Assembly (NCBI RefSeq): GCF_014898055.3
Contig: NW_023601322.1
Coordinates: forward strand, 73,312,740 to 73,376,739
Length of the DNA: 64,000 nucleotides
Origin: Talpa occidentalis
Lineage: Eukaryota; Chordata; Mammalia; Eulipotyphla; Talpidae
Direction of reading: 5' to 3'
Shown: one piece after another, positions 34,421 to 45,250 of the stretch
How the letters are laid out: the number at the start of each line of letters is the position of its first letter
Position numbering within the stretch: the stretch's first letter is position 1
Translations under genes and position numbers: made by a program
The notes under the pieces: model-generated
Database searches by the model: none
What the model was told of the DNA's origin: nothing
What the model saw: only the letters and a program-made list of their open reading frames with translations

Positions 34421-34690
34421 AAAAAAAGTGATTTATTTATTTATGCATCAAGAACTGGGGTACAGGCCAGAAGTGCAGGGGGTGAGAAGATTCACCCAGA
34501 GACAGAGTGGGGTACAGAACAGGCAGACTGAATGAGATACACTACTGAAGGGAGCAGTGGGTGAGACAGGAGAGGTCAGCTGCACCATGTGGGTTGCTCC
34601 CTGGCCAGCCGGATGTTGAACTCGTGCTGCAAGGCTGCAGATGGCTTCACAGTGCAGTGCTTAACCCCTTCCTCCACCAGGGAGGCCTAT
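34421..34690 (-). repeat. tRNA-derived SINE, subfamily A (copy 7)
   Basis: Target duplication CTTTCTTTTCACTTTT (34404-34419) against CTTTCTTTTAACTTTT (34691-34706). A-type tail junction 'tatttatgcatcaagaactggggtacaggcc'. The tRNA-like head is more mutated than in the B copies, for example 'cttcctccaccagggaggcc'. Confidence 0.93.
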
Positions 34691-34929
34691 CTTTCTTTTA
34701 ACTTTTGCTGAAATATTTTAAAGGAAATCCTTAACATCATATCTCTCTATATTTTTAGTAAACAGTTCTAAAAATGTGGACTTTTTCTCACATGACTATG
34801 ATGCTCCTGTCACACCTAATGACATCAACAACAGACTTTGGTATTGTCTGATGATTACCTATAGAAAAAATTTCCAGTAGGTTTTCAAAGTGTCTTCACA
34901 ATTGGTTAGTCTTAGTGATGATCCAAAGT

Positions 34930-35470
34930 CTGTATGTTACATTTGTTTGTGAAGGTGGTTTTTAAAGATAGGTCCTCAAGGTTCTTGACATTCCTGCCTT
35001 TGAAATGGAGACTTACCCACCTTGCCTTGAACATGGGCTGGATTTTATGGCTTGCTTTCCATAGAAAAGCAAGGCAGGAATAGTGGTAGATGACTTCCAA
35101 GGCTGGTTCTTGAAAGACATTGGATCTTCCCCCTTGTACTCTCTTGGCAGGTTCACTGTGGGGGGAGCTGGGTGCCAAGCCATGAGGGTACTCAGCCTGT
35201 GGAGAGGGTTCGTGGGAGATACTGAGCCTTTTGCCAACAATAGGAGAAGCTGACTGGCACTGTGTGTCTATGAACAAGGATGCATGTCCTTGGTTGCAGG
35301 CAGACCTTCAGATGAGTCTGCTGCTCCAGCTCATCCCTTGCCTGTCACCTCTTGGGAAGCCCAAGCTTCTGCCACTAGCCAAACTCAGCTCTCAATTTTT
35401 AGTACTCAGAAATTGTGAGATAATAAATGTTCAGTGCTGCTCTAGGCCTGTAAATTTTGCAGTGAGAGAT
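34930..35470 (+). repeat. MLT1-type ERVL-MaLR solo LTR
   Basis: 'gccaagccatgagggtactcagcctgtggagagg', 'ccttttgccaacaataggagaagctgactggcactg', then 'ctcagaaattgtgagataataaatgttcagtgctgctctaggc' follow the MLT1 consensus. AATAAA is within 'gataataaatg'. No internal region. This is the second MLT1-like relic in the window. Confidence 0.75.
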
Positions 35471-35474
35471 GCCT

Positions 35475-36045
35475 AGTTATTTTTCTAAAGTCTAAATTCC
35501 TTGGCGATCACAGAGCTGGCAAAGTTGTCATGAACCTCACAGGCAGGTTAAGTAAGTGCGGCGTGATTAGCCCCTGACTCGAGGTGCAACTCAAAGGTCT
35601 AGAAAAATGGTAGAATCGTCTGCTCCCACGATGTTTGGTTTCTTTGTAATGACAGCCTCAGTCTGTACCATGGACCATCAAGATGCAAGATGAGAAAACA
35701 CAGGAGGGAAGGTCCTGGGATTCTTTTTCTAGGGATGTGATACATATGTGCCGATAAAAAGTCTGTTTCAGTCTCGCCCTGCTTATTGTGCTGTAGACAT
35801 CGAGTCAGTGGTTGCACAGAATGTCCAACCATCTGGATTTGCCAGCTTCTTTCTAGCATCATTTAACTTGCTCTTTTGTCCTCCCTGATTCCTGCAAATA
35901 AAGTCCACTCTAGAATCTGGATTTTAGTACAGTGTCTTTGGCAGGAATATGCCTTTGGTGTTTGTGCATGAAGTGGTGAGGTTCAGGAGGCACCCGATGT
36001 CCAGGTAGATCATGCTCAGTGGGGTGAAGACTGTTGGTGGGTCAG
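35475..36045. other. Unique non-coding DNA
   Basis: No repeat or gene recognised. The right edge is the target duplication of the next SINE (36050-36064). Confidence 0.4.
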
Positions 36046-36065
36046 GGTGTCTGGCAACATTTTTT

Positions 36066-36369
36066 TTTTTTTAGAGAAGTTTCTTTTTTTTTTTTTTAAA
36101 GATTTATTTTATTTATTTATTATACAAGCACTGGGTACAGTCAGAAGCGCGGGAGGGTGAGAGAATTCACCAGAGCCAGAGCGGGGAGCAGAGCAGGCAG
36201 AAGGACCGAAGTACACTGCTGAGGGGAGCAGCGGGCGGCAGGAGAGGTCTGCGCGCCATGTGGGAACCCTCCTCCGGTGACCGGGGAGCAGCCGGGGATC
36301 GAACTGCTGCAGAGGCTGCGGGCAGCTTCGCAACCCAGCGCTCAACCGCTGCGCCACCGGGGAGGCCCT
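36066..36369 (-). repeat. tRNA-derived SINE, subfamily B, CpG-rich (copy 8)
   Basis: The best-preserved copy. Target duplication TCTGGCAACATTTTT at 36050-36064 and 36369-36383 is exact. The body keeps many CpG sites (for example 'gaagcgcggg', 'gcgggcggcagg', 'tctgcgcgccatg', 'cttcgcaacccagcgctcaaccgctgcgccaccgggg'), which decay fast in mammals, so this copy is probably the youngest. A second T-rich run (36082-36097) sits inside the tail, which may be a tail duplication. Confidence 0.95.
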
Positions 36370-36599
36370 CTGGCAACATTTTTGAACTCATGGACAGAGG
36401 GGAAAAATCCTGTGTGCAATTGTGTAGTTAGAAAAATTTCATAGCCCACTGTGGGGCACAGGTGGAATCTAAGAATTTTACAATCAACCAAAGTGGTTTT
36501 TGGGTGTGAGTGAGGGCAGTGAAATGACTGATTCTGATTTGCAAAAGTTCAGAAATATATGCCAACCACTTATATTTCCTGGGGGATAAAAGACCTCAA

Positions 36600-36800
36600 C
36601 AGTGGATGTAATTTATTCATGCATTCATCTGTTAGTTCACCAAATATGTGAGAACTTCCCATGTGCCCAGGCACCATGCTAGGTAGGGATTAGAACTTGA
36701 GCTATTCAGGGAGGAGTGAAAGAGGGACTTGGACATAGAGGACTGTGTGTGCAGTGGAGGGCCAGGTGGTGAGCCTGGACAGGTGACACAGAGTGAGATG
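36600..36800 (-). repeat. L2 3' end (antisense)
   Basis: 'attcatgcattcatctgttagttcaccaaatatgtgagaacttcccatgtgcccaggcaccatgctaggtaggg' is the reverse complement of the L2 3' terminus, followed by 'gggaggagtgaaagagggacttggac'. Diverged. Confidence 0.6.
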
Positions 36801-39200
36801 TCCTGGCAGTCATTGTGACTCCAAGCCAGCCCAGGGGCCCTCTACAGGGCAACCTGGTTGCAGGTGGGGCCAATTAGCTCAGCAACCCCCGGCTATGGGC
36901 AGTGCAAGTGTGGTGGAGTCCTTCTGCTGCAGGAACCGGGACAGGCAGCAAAAGCTGAGTGGCCTATCCAAAGTGGGCAAGCAGGGCACCCTGGAGGAAG
37001 GGTCCCCTATGCATATGACAGGTAGCAGTGCTGGGAGGGGGAGGGTGGTTCAGTTGCCATGAGGGTGGGAAGCAGAATCTGCTGATGGGTGGGCCTTCTA
37101 GAAGGTTCTTCAGCTGTTCCTGGAGATGGGCTAGGCACTGTGGAGCAGACAATTCCCAGATATGGGCAGACAGCAATAGAGATGGTTTCCCTAAAGCCCC
37201 CAGGTTCTGCTTGAGGTCTCTTCTCTCTGCCCTCTAGGGTCTGCTGATGTGGAGTTACCCCCTCAGGGCCAGCTTCCTCAGGGACCACAGGCTGCTCCAC
37301 AGTGGTCAGAACACAGGCCCAGGTTGTAGTCTCTACTACAAGCCACCTCTCCTTAATCTAGTACCCAGGCCCGGAGGCCCTGGGTCTGACGGAAGGTTTC
37401 CTGCTTCTTTGGCAACTGACTCTGGATTGTGGTTTCTCAGTGAGCGTGACCTGTCAGCCACAGACACCTGGGGAGCTCGTGGGTTGGTTGTGTGTGGATC
37501 TCCTGTGGCCAGATATCCACAGGGGTTGAGGGTTCTTATCAGATAATGCCTGAGCTGGAGTCTCTCCTGCCCACTGACAGGAAGGGCTGGAGAGGCTTTA
37601 GAGTAGCTGGAATGATAGAAGGAAGGAGAAGATGGAGCATCAATTTTAGGGTAATGGGAAAGTGCTCTTACTTCTCAGAGTGAATCTCTGGCCAGAATTA
37701 AAATAAGTGCCGGTACCCTTTGAAGGCAGCATCTGTGCTTTCTTACTGGGTGAGCTGCTCCCTGCACCTTTGGGGCATGCTCTGCTACTCAGTGAGCTTT
37801 ACTCCCTCTTTCCCCCTGCCCCAGCATTGCCTTTGTCCTGCTTTATCTCTTTTCCTTTTTCTTTATTGCTGCTTACAAGAGTCAGCATAAAAATAACGTT
37901 GAGCCCATAATTCCCTTTGCTCTCCACCCTGAACAGGACCCAAATCCTGTTTGTTGTTATTTTTTCTCGTCTGTGTGTGCACTTCCAGCTTATAGACGCC
38001 CTTCCACTTTCTAGATGTCATATGAAGAGACTGAGCCAGGTGTCAGAGTGGTTGTGTTGTACCATGCTGAGTGGCTTGGAGTATCTCTTGACTTCTCTGG
38101 TCTCCTACGATGCTCTCATCCTCCATCTACCCTTCTTCCTGTCCTGTGTGCAGCAGCACTCACTGAAACAGCATGTCGAATCTTCTGTAGAGTGTGAGTG
38201 ATTTGCTTCGTGTTCACCTCTGCCCACAGGTCAGGGCTCATCCGGGCTTGCCCACAGACCAAACTGTGCGTGGGACACTGTTGAATTTGATCAAGATGAC
38301 TTGGTTTCAGCCTTTCCAAGGGAGCTTCCCAGGGCAGGTCCCTACATCAGGCAAGAAAAGTGTGTTCATGCTCAATTGTATCTTGTTTCTTCAGCCCATC
38401 TCTGTTGCTCATGCAGAGGGAAACTGAGGGAGCCCTGTCCCTGCACGCAGACTATTGGGAACCCCAAAGCAGACAAGGGTCAGAGCAGCCCTGTGGCCCT
38501 AAAGTGTCCTAGTCAGGACCAGAGTGTGCACTCTGGCCCCAGGCTCCAGCCCCCTCTTTTATATCTGGGACACAGCCAAGGAATTCAATGTCTCTCTCTT
38601 GATTGTATTTCCCAATCTTTTCTCTTTTTTGGAGTTTGTTTCATTTTCTGCTTTTCAGGTTCTACTGTGTTATCTAATTGCTCCAGAAGCCAGACAGATG
38701 GGCTGGTTTCTTTAGCCAAAAGGAAATGTAAAAATCATCTCAAAGTAAATGGGAGGCTCAGATGTTTCAGTTAACTTACACGCTTCTCCTCAGTGGCCAG
38801 TTTGCCATCATGAGAACTTTCTGTTTTTTAATAAGCCATCTGGGCCTGGCCGTACCTCCCTCCAGAAGGTGTCTAGCAGCTTTGCTGGAGCTGGTGAAGG
38901 AAACGTTGGCCGGAAATGACCAGCTGGCATGGGGTTCCCTGGACTTGTGTGGAATTGAGGATGCCAGATCATTCTGTCCCACACCTCCATCTTGTACCAG
39001 GACCTGTGGCCCTGGAAGACAAATGAACTGCCAGGGTCACATGGTTGGGGGTCACAGCTAAGCCTCCTGACTCCTGGTTTACTTCCTTTTTTTTAATATC
39101 CCAGAGCCTGTCAAAGAGAGGATCTTAGAAAGACCTTGTTGGAAGAATGCATGAGTGACCTTCAAGGGGAATTTCTTGAATCTTGGTGAGAGGGTCATGG
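36800..39200. other. Unique non-coding DNA
   Basis: About 2.4 kb without a recognisable repeat. Frames (for example 38301-38774 plus, 157 codons) lack domains. 37700-37900 is pyrimidine-rich. Confidence 0.4.
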
Positions 39201-39219
39201 TTGAGAGACTTGCACTCTT

Positions 39220-39491
39220 TTTTTTTTTTTAAAGATTTATTTATTTATGCATACAGGAGCTGGAGTACAGGCTAGAGGTGTGGGGGTGAGAAGATTCACC
39301 AGAGACAGAGCGGGAAACAGAACAGGCAGACTGACCAAAGTACACTGCTGAGGGGAGCAGTGGGCGAGTCAGGAGAGGTCTGCTGCGCCATGTGGGTTGC
39401 TCCCTGACCAGGGATCGAACTCTTGCTGCAGAGGCTGTGGACAGCTTCATAGGTTGTGTTTTAACCCCTTGCGCTACCAGGGAGGCCCCAA
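39220..39491 (-). repeat. tRNA-derived SINE, subfamily A (copy 9)
   Basis: Target duplication GAGAGACTTGCACTCTT (39203-39219) against GAGAGACTTGAACTCTT (39492-39508), one mismatch in 17. The head region reads 'ctccctgaccagggatcgaactc', the complement of a tRNA T-arm plus acceptor stem. Together with the TCCCTGGTGG start this supports a tRNA-Glu-like origin. Confidence 0.95.
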
Positions 39492-39509
39492 GAGAGACTT
39501 GAACTCTTA

Positions 39510-40990
39510 ATCTCTCCACTCTGGACAACTTCAGCCACTGCCCAATAAGAAACCGGGTCAGTGATAGCCACATCACTTCAATATCTGGTCTTCAGTTTCT
39601 GGTTCCAGGACCTCAGTCAATTCCTCTCCTTCCATGTCCCCTCAAGTCCCTGGAACAGGTTCAAGGCCAAGAAGCAAAGGGCTCCTTCTTCACAGTCTCT
39701 CTACTCCATGGCCTCCTCCTGGTCTTCCGAGTCCCTTGCTTCTTCCTTCCTCTCATCTTCCTGTCTTGTCTTGCTTGCGCGCTCAGTCCTGGGCATTGCT
39801 TCAGGTGAGGTAAATGACCGTTTGTGGCTCAGTAACTCTTAATTTCCCCTAAATTTGAAAATAAATCCCATTATTATTGTGATCGTGGCTGAAGAACTCA
39901 GACAGTAACCAGTCAACTATTTGGTCACTGTCCTTGGCCAGTTTTAGTGCCCCTTGCTGCCCCGTATCATTCCTTGTCCTTCTGCAGTGCATTGTGTACA
40001 ACAGAAGAACCTGATCTGATATTTTCCCACCTCTTTTTTTTCCTTCCAGTAGCTCAGTGTGGCTGAGGCACTCTGTCTCTAAGTCGCTTCATGCCATCTT
40101 GCGTCTCCCAGGGCCAACGTGTCAGTTTAGGAACAGTTGTGTGCAGCATGCAGGCTCATACAGTTCTCTTTAAGGAAGGAGTTTCCCTCTGATGATCTAG
40201 GAGTCCTGATCCTTCCAGTTCTCTTTCCAGTCGCCAGGGAGCGTGGACCCTGCTTCCAGTGAAAGAGCTGTGCTGCTTTCCTTTCCCCAGCATCTAGTTG
40301 CCTAGCGATAGGGTAGCTTGGGCCTCTTCCGGCCAGCCGTTGAAAGCCTTTTGCTGCTGACCATTTGAAGGTACATTGTCTCCCAGACGTTCTAGCTGTG
40401 GAGGCCCTGACCTGGAGGTGCGGGGTCTCTGGAGCGGTGTGGGAAGATGTGGCTCCCACCGGCTCTCACCCTTAGATCCGGGAGCAGGTCATTTGCTTAT
40501 GCAGGTTGTTGGCTGAGCGCGCTTCATCTGCTGAGTAAGGAGCTCTTTCCCTCTCCGATGGCCACTTCCATGCTCAGAACAAATCTATGGAGTGATGCCT
40601 TCCACAGGCTGGAATTCGACCTCCCCTGCAGGCCCTCTCCCCACTCAGGACCAGGCTGCGGACAGAAATCCCAGACTGGCAATCAGGCAGCTGCTACCCT
40701 CATCTCGGTCTTTTCCCACCTCCCCTCTTTACATGTAAAACCTGCCTGTGAGTTCCTGCTGCTCCTTTCTTTCCCTTCCCTGTCAGACTCAGAATTCCTG
40801 ATGGGGCTCTAGGGGTGATACCTGGGTCACCGCTCCCACCTTCTTGGTTTTTCTAATGCTGTCCTGGGATCCTCTGACCTGCCAGCCTCTGCCTGCTGTC
40901 CCCCACCTGCTCACTGTTTGAGGCTCCATGGGTTAATTTCAGCTACATGAAATGGGGCAACCTCTGATTCATGTGGCAATGGCACTTTTA
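39510..40990. other. Unique non-coding DNA
   Basis: No repeat family recognised. The plus frame at 40447-40812 and the minus frame at 40127-40459 have no recognisable product. Confidence 0.4.
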
Positions 40991-41006
40991 AAACTAATGA
41001 GAGATG

Positions 41007-41279
41007 GACCTCCCCTGGTGGCGCAGGCAGTTGAACACAGCACTGTGAAGTTGTCTGCAGCCTCTGCAGCACTGGTTCGATCCCGGCCGGCCGGTGAGGG
41101 TCCCATATGGTGTTGTAGACCTCTCCTGCCGCGCCTGCTGCTCCCTTCAGCAGTGTACTTCGTCAGTCTGCCTGTGCTGTTCCCCGCTCTGTCTCTGGTG
41201 AATCCTCTCACACTCCCACAAATTTGGTCTATACCCTGGTTCTTGTTTAAATAAATAAATAAATCTTAAAAAAAAAAAC
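41007..41279 (+). repeat. tRNA-derived SINE (copy 10)
   Basis: A full-length plus-strand copy: head GACCTCCCCTGGTGGCGCAG, B-box region GGTTCGATCCCGGCCGG, body 'gtagacctctcctgccgcgcctgctgctccc', tail AATAAATAAATAAATCTTAAA plus A run. Target duplication AACTAATGAGAGATG (40992-41006) against AACTAATGAGAAATG (41280-41294). The head-to-tail order can be read directly here. Confidence 0.95.
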
Positions 41280-41299
41280 AACTAATGAGAAATGATTCC

Positions 41300-42050
41300 A
41301 GGGTCCAGATTGGGGGAAGATGTTTATTTCCTACTTTACTGTCTTCCTCCTGAGTCAGAAGGTAAGGTGTTGGTGCATCTTTACCTCTCTAGGCCCTAAG
41401 GGGCCTTTTGATCCTACCTCTACCTAATATGGCAGCCTCTCCTGACCCTGGGCTCTTGAATAGATTGTCCTAGGACTGACCCTTCACAGTGCCTCATCCA
41501 CCATTCCTGTTCCCCGACTGGTCCTGGTGACTACCTCCCCAGGTCTGTCTGGTGGGGAGTGGGTGAGACGTTTGTGATTTTCTCCTGCAGAGCATGGGAG
41601 CCATTTACTGCATCAATATGGTTCCAGCCAGGGGACTGCTTCTGGAATGGAAGAGGAGGTGGTGGTGGATTTTTCTTTTTTTAAGTTTCAGCTAATGTTC
41701 TTACTTGTCTGCTGTAATTTCTTAACCCCCACGGGGAAATAGTCATCTCTATTTCAGCTTCCATGAGGGTCAAGCTAAATCTCAGAGCTGTTGAAATGCC
41801 TTTTGTTGTTGCCAAGTTGGAGCCCCCCCACCCCAATTTCATTTTCTGTCCTGAAACTTCTGAAAGTCGATGGGGTCCCCGCATCTTCTCTTTGTCTGGG
41901 GCATAGTTAGCTCTGGATGTGGGATATGGTTTGTATAATGTGGAGACATGATTGAGAAGAAAGTGATGGCTCCCCACCTGCCTCTTGCTTTCGAATGTGA
42001 AGTTAACACACCGCCGTGCCATGGGCTCCAATTTGTAGCTCAGTCACAAT
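41300..42050. other. Unique non-coding DNA
   Basis: No repeat or gene recognised. The minus-strand frame at 41681-42031 has no family resemblance. Confidence 0.4.
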
Positions 42051-42054
42051 TCAA

Positions 42055-42430
42055 ACATTAACATAGGAGGCCCCAGACTTTGGGAAAAAAAAGAAAAACC
42101 ACAAAACTGCTTTTATATAAAACAGTGCTTTATCTTGCATGTGAAGTGGTGATATGCCTTTCTTAATTTCATTCAGTAAAGGATGGGAGTAAAAGAAAGA
42201 ATTGTTCAAACTGGCTTTATTTTCAATATTTGAAGTCTGATTGGTTTTACAAATTGAATCTCCTCATACTTTTTTGAAGCTGAAGGTGTATTATTCAGCT
42301 GGGATCCTCTTCTTGCACAAGGAGCTCTATTTGGAGCTGACGGCCCTGCCTGTCTTAAATCTATCCCTTCATTATTTCAGTGCACACCACACTAAAATAT
42401 GTTAAATCCCACAACTGAAAGAAATGCCCT
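42055..42430. other. AT-rich unique block, candidate conserved element
   Basis: 'tttatataaaacagtgctttatcttgcatg', 'gcctttcttaatttcattcagtaaagg' and 'tctgattggttttacaaattgaatc' form a repeat-free AT-rich block with a CCAAT-like site (ATTGG) near 42239. Possibly regulatory; inference from composition only. Confidence 0.3.
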
Positions 42431-43720
42431 AGAGCCACACACACAAAAACCCTTTTGCTGCTTCTTTTGGCTCATTCATGGGGATAAAGAAAAATGGGAT
42501 AATTCCTGAAGCAGCAGCATTTTTGGAGGAGAGTGAGGCTGGGCTGTGCCCCGTGGGCCTGGGTGAGAAGCTGCCCTTCCCTGTGGATGGGCCACCAGCT
42601 CCAAGGCCACTGCTGCAAAGAAGGTGTTTGAGGCGCTATCCACTGTGTTGTGTTCAGGGTGAATGTCATCTCTTGACATCAACTACCCAGTGTTCAGAAA
42701 GGCTGAGTACCCCAAAGGCCCCATGATGAGTGGCATGGCTGGCCTGGTAATCATTTTTTGAGCCCAGTTTCCCTCTTATATGTGTAGGTGAGGTGGGTGC
42801 AGGTGCAGGGGTCAGGCATAGGGATACTCATATGGAGGTCAGTTCCACACGGGGGAATTAGCCAAGGGTTTAGCCTTGGAAGAGTAACGAGGATGGTGTT
42901 TGTAATGAGGATGTACTCAGCTGGCCTGATCTGAGCTCTGGGTGTCAGAGCAAAGACCATGGGAGAGAGATGATGGAAATGATTCTCCTTTCAAGTGCAG
43001 TCTCAGGAGTGATACAGATGTTGATAAAATTTCTGAGCTAGACCCCTGGATCAGCAAATGCACGTCCATCTGATGCCCACCCCAAGGTATCTTACCCGCC
43101 CTTTTCCATGAGCTTGACTGCTGTTTTAGCACCATGAAGACAGCTACAGTCCCACACACCTGCACACCCTCTCTCAGGTCACAAGGGGCACTATTAATAA
43201 CACCCCCTTCCACTGGGTAGATAGAGCGTCATCCTCTTCCAAATCTCCACATCTGTCAGTGTTTTATTATCTCTCTTCACACTCCTGTGAGTGCCAGTGT
43301 GAGGTCCAGGCCAACTCCCTCAGAGTTGAGAAGACTCCAGCTGGTGACCCAGGGCTGTTAGCCAGGATTTGGTAAAAGGCAGCATCCAGGCAGAGGCAGG
43401 GCTGTGAGGCTGATTGTTTCTGCGATTAACAATTTAAAAGCCTGGCGTGTGTCTGAAAGGTACTCCTCTCCTAAACAAAACAAATCACAGACCTGAGGAG
43501 TGGGCGGCGTGGGGAACACATCTCTGGGTAGAGCAGTCATCTACTGACAGGCTAACGCTGAGTCTCAGTAATAGGCCATTTTCCCCATCGCTGCACAGAA
43601 CCAACCAACCTCCAAGTTGCATCTAAGTTCTCATCTCTGGATATAGTTTCAGCTTTTTTTTTTCGGGCAAAGTCAACACAGTGAAACTTGCTGCACTTTG
43701 AAATACCCTCTCACGATGGT
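42431..43720. other. Unique non-coding DNA
   Basis: No named repeat seen. 'acacacacaaaaac' at 42438-42452 is trivial low complexity. Nothing else supported. Confidence 0.4.
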
Positions 43721-44291
43721 GTTCTAAATTTTATATGAAAATAGAAAGGACCTGGCATAGCTTAGACAATTGAAAAGGGAACAACGACACTGGAGGACTT
43801 ACTCTGCCAGATTGTCAGATGTGCTTTAAAGTGACTGTCATCGAGAAGGTGTGGTCCCAGCATGGATAGAGACACGTAGGTCAATGAAACAGCATAGAGC
43901 CAGAAAGAGATGCTGGCCTATGTGGGCCATTGATTTTCCACAAAGATGCCAGGGCATTTGATGGAGAGGCAGCAGTCTTTTTTTATCATGTGGTGCTGGA
44001 TCACCTGGAGACTCCTCTGGGAAAAAAGGTCCTCAACTTTGACCTCATGCTACACACAAAAGTTAACTCAAAATAGATCATTGAGTTAAATGTGAGTGCT
44101 TGAACTATACAGTTCCAGAAAAAAAAAAAATAGGGGCATTCTTTTTGACTTTAGGTTAGACAAAGATTTGTAGAACGATAAAAGCACAAACTAGAAAAGA
44201 TAGCATTGATTTTATCCCAATTTAAATGTTCTGCTTTTTAAAGATAATCTTGAAGTTAAACCACAGACCAAGAGACAATGTTTTCTATACC

Positions 44292-44292
<1 letters not shown>

Positions 44293-44344
<52 letters not shown>
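44293..44344. repeat. (CTAT)13 microsatellite
   Basis: Thirteen perfect CTAT units (52 bp), followed by a short CA/TA tract, next to the tail of the copy 11 SINE. It is a tetranucleotide array and likely to be length-polymorphic. Confidence 0.97.
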
Positions 44345-44359
44345 TCACACACACATATA

Positions 44360-44620
44360 TATTTTATTTATTTAGGCATACAAGAGCTGGGGTACAGGCC
44401 AGAGGTGTGTGTGTCGGGGGGTAGGCAGTGAAAGAATTTACCAGAGGCAGAGTGGGGAGCAGAACAGGTGGATCTACTGAAATAAACTGCTGAGGGGAGC
44501 AGCAGCTGAGATGAGGTCTGCTGTGCCATGTAGGTCAGCTCCCTGGCTGGGGCTCGAACTTGTGCTGCTGATAGCTTCATAGTGCTGAGACTTTACCCCT
44601 TGTGACACCAGGGAGGTCCT
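44360..44620 (-). repeat. tRNA-derived SINE, subfamily A (copy 11)
   Basis: Tail left (ATTTTATTTATTTAGGCATACAAGAGCTGG), head right (GACACCAGGGAGGTCC). It splits the ORF2 part of the surrounding L1. The tRNA-like head has lost several bases ('gtgctgctgatagcttcatag'). The target duplication is not clear because a microsatellite abuts the left side. Confidence 0.88.
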
Positions 44621-44698
44621 TCAATATGTTTCTGACAAAGTTCTTATATCTTGAATGTATAAAGAATACTTACCAATAAATAATACAGAGACAAGTGA

Positions 44699-45190
44699 CC
44701 TAATATTTATTTATCATTATTTGGAAAATCTTTTATTGAAGTAACATTGGTTTTTAACTATGTAGAAAAATCCATCTGTAGAGACTATATTGTGACCAGC
44801 ACTAAACGCACTCTGACCTTCCCTCCGCTGCCACCTCATTGACTTGTCCACTTCCCCCTCCCTCTAGTAATCACTGTTTTGATCTTATAGCTTAAGAGCT
44901 TGATTTTGTTTTGTTTATTAATTAGTTTTGCTTTTTTATCTTCCACACTTGAGTGAAATCATATGGTGTTTATCTTTCACCATCTGACTGACTTCACTAA
45001 ACATAATTCTTTCTAGGTCCAGCCATGTTGTTGCAAATGGCAAGATTTCATCCTTTTTTGTGGCAGAGTAGTATTTCATCGTGTGTGTGTGTGTGTGTGT
45101 GTATAAACACACACATACATGTTTCTATTTATATTACATCTTTATCCACTCACCTGTCAATGGGCATTTAGATAAGCACCCTAATTTTTT
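44699..45190 (-). repeat. Nested LINE-1 3' end in inverted orientation
   Basis: Read on the minus strand this is an L1 3' end: 'ggatgaaatcttgccatttgcaacaacatgg' followed by 'caccatatgatttcactcaagtgtgg' and a 3' UTR. It interrupts the older plus-strand L1. A flanking duplication, CCTAATATTT (44699-44708) against CCTAATTTTT (45180-45189), indicates a separate insertion rather than an internal inversion of the host element. Confidence 0.8.
45080..45102. repeat. (GT)n microsatellite
   Basis: About 11 GT units within the nested inverted L1, next to a short CA stretch, so the + strand reads GT repeats, then TATAAACACACACA. This gives a potential hairpin. Confidence 0.9.
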
Positions 45191-45214
45191 GAAAGGGCAA
45201 AAGATTCTAATATA

Positions 45215-45218
<4 letters not shown>

Positions 45219-45246
<28 letters not shown>
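45219..45246. repeat. (CA)n microsatellite
   Basis: About 14 CA units. It sits inside the older L1 where the consensus would read 'catttttccaaagaagacat', so it arose by expansion within the L1 copy. Confidence 0.9.

Positions 45247-45250
<4 letters not shown>

Noticed and set aside
41680..41700. T-rich runs (also 24400, 28320, 60370) as retrotransposon tails
   Set aside because: No element body with matching strand or flanking duplications could be recognised beside them.
45080..45246. Alternating GT and CA arrays as a CRISPR-like or palindromic array
   Set aside because: They are dinucleotide microsatellites inside L1 copies, with no spacer structure.
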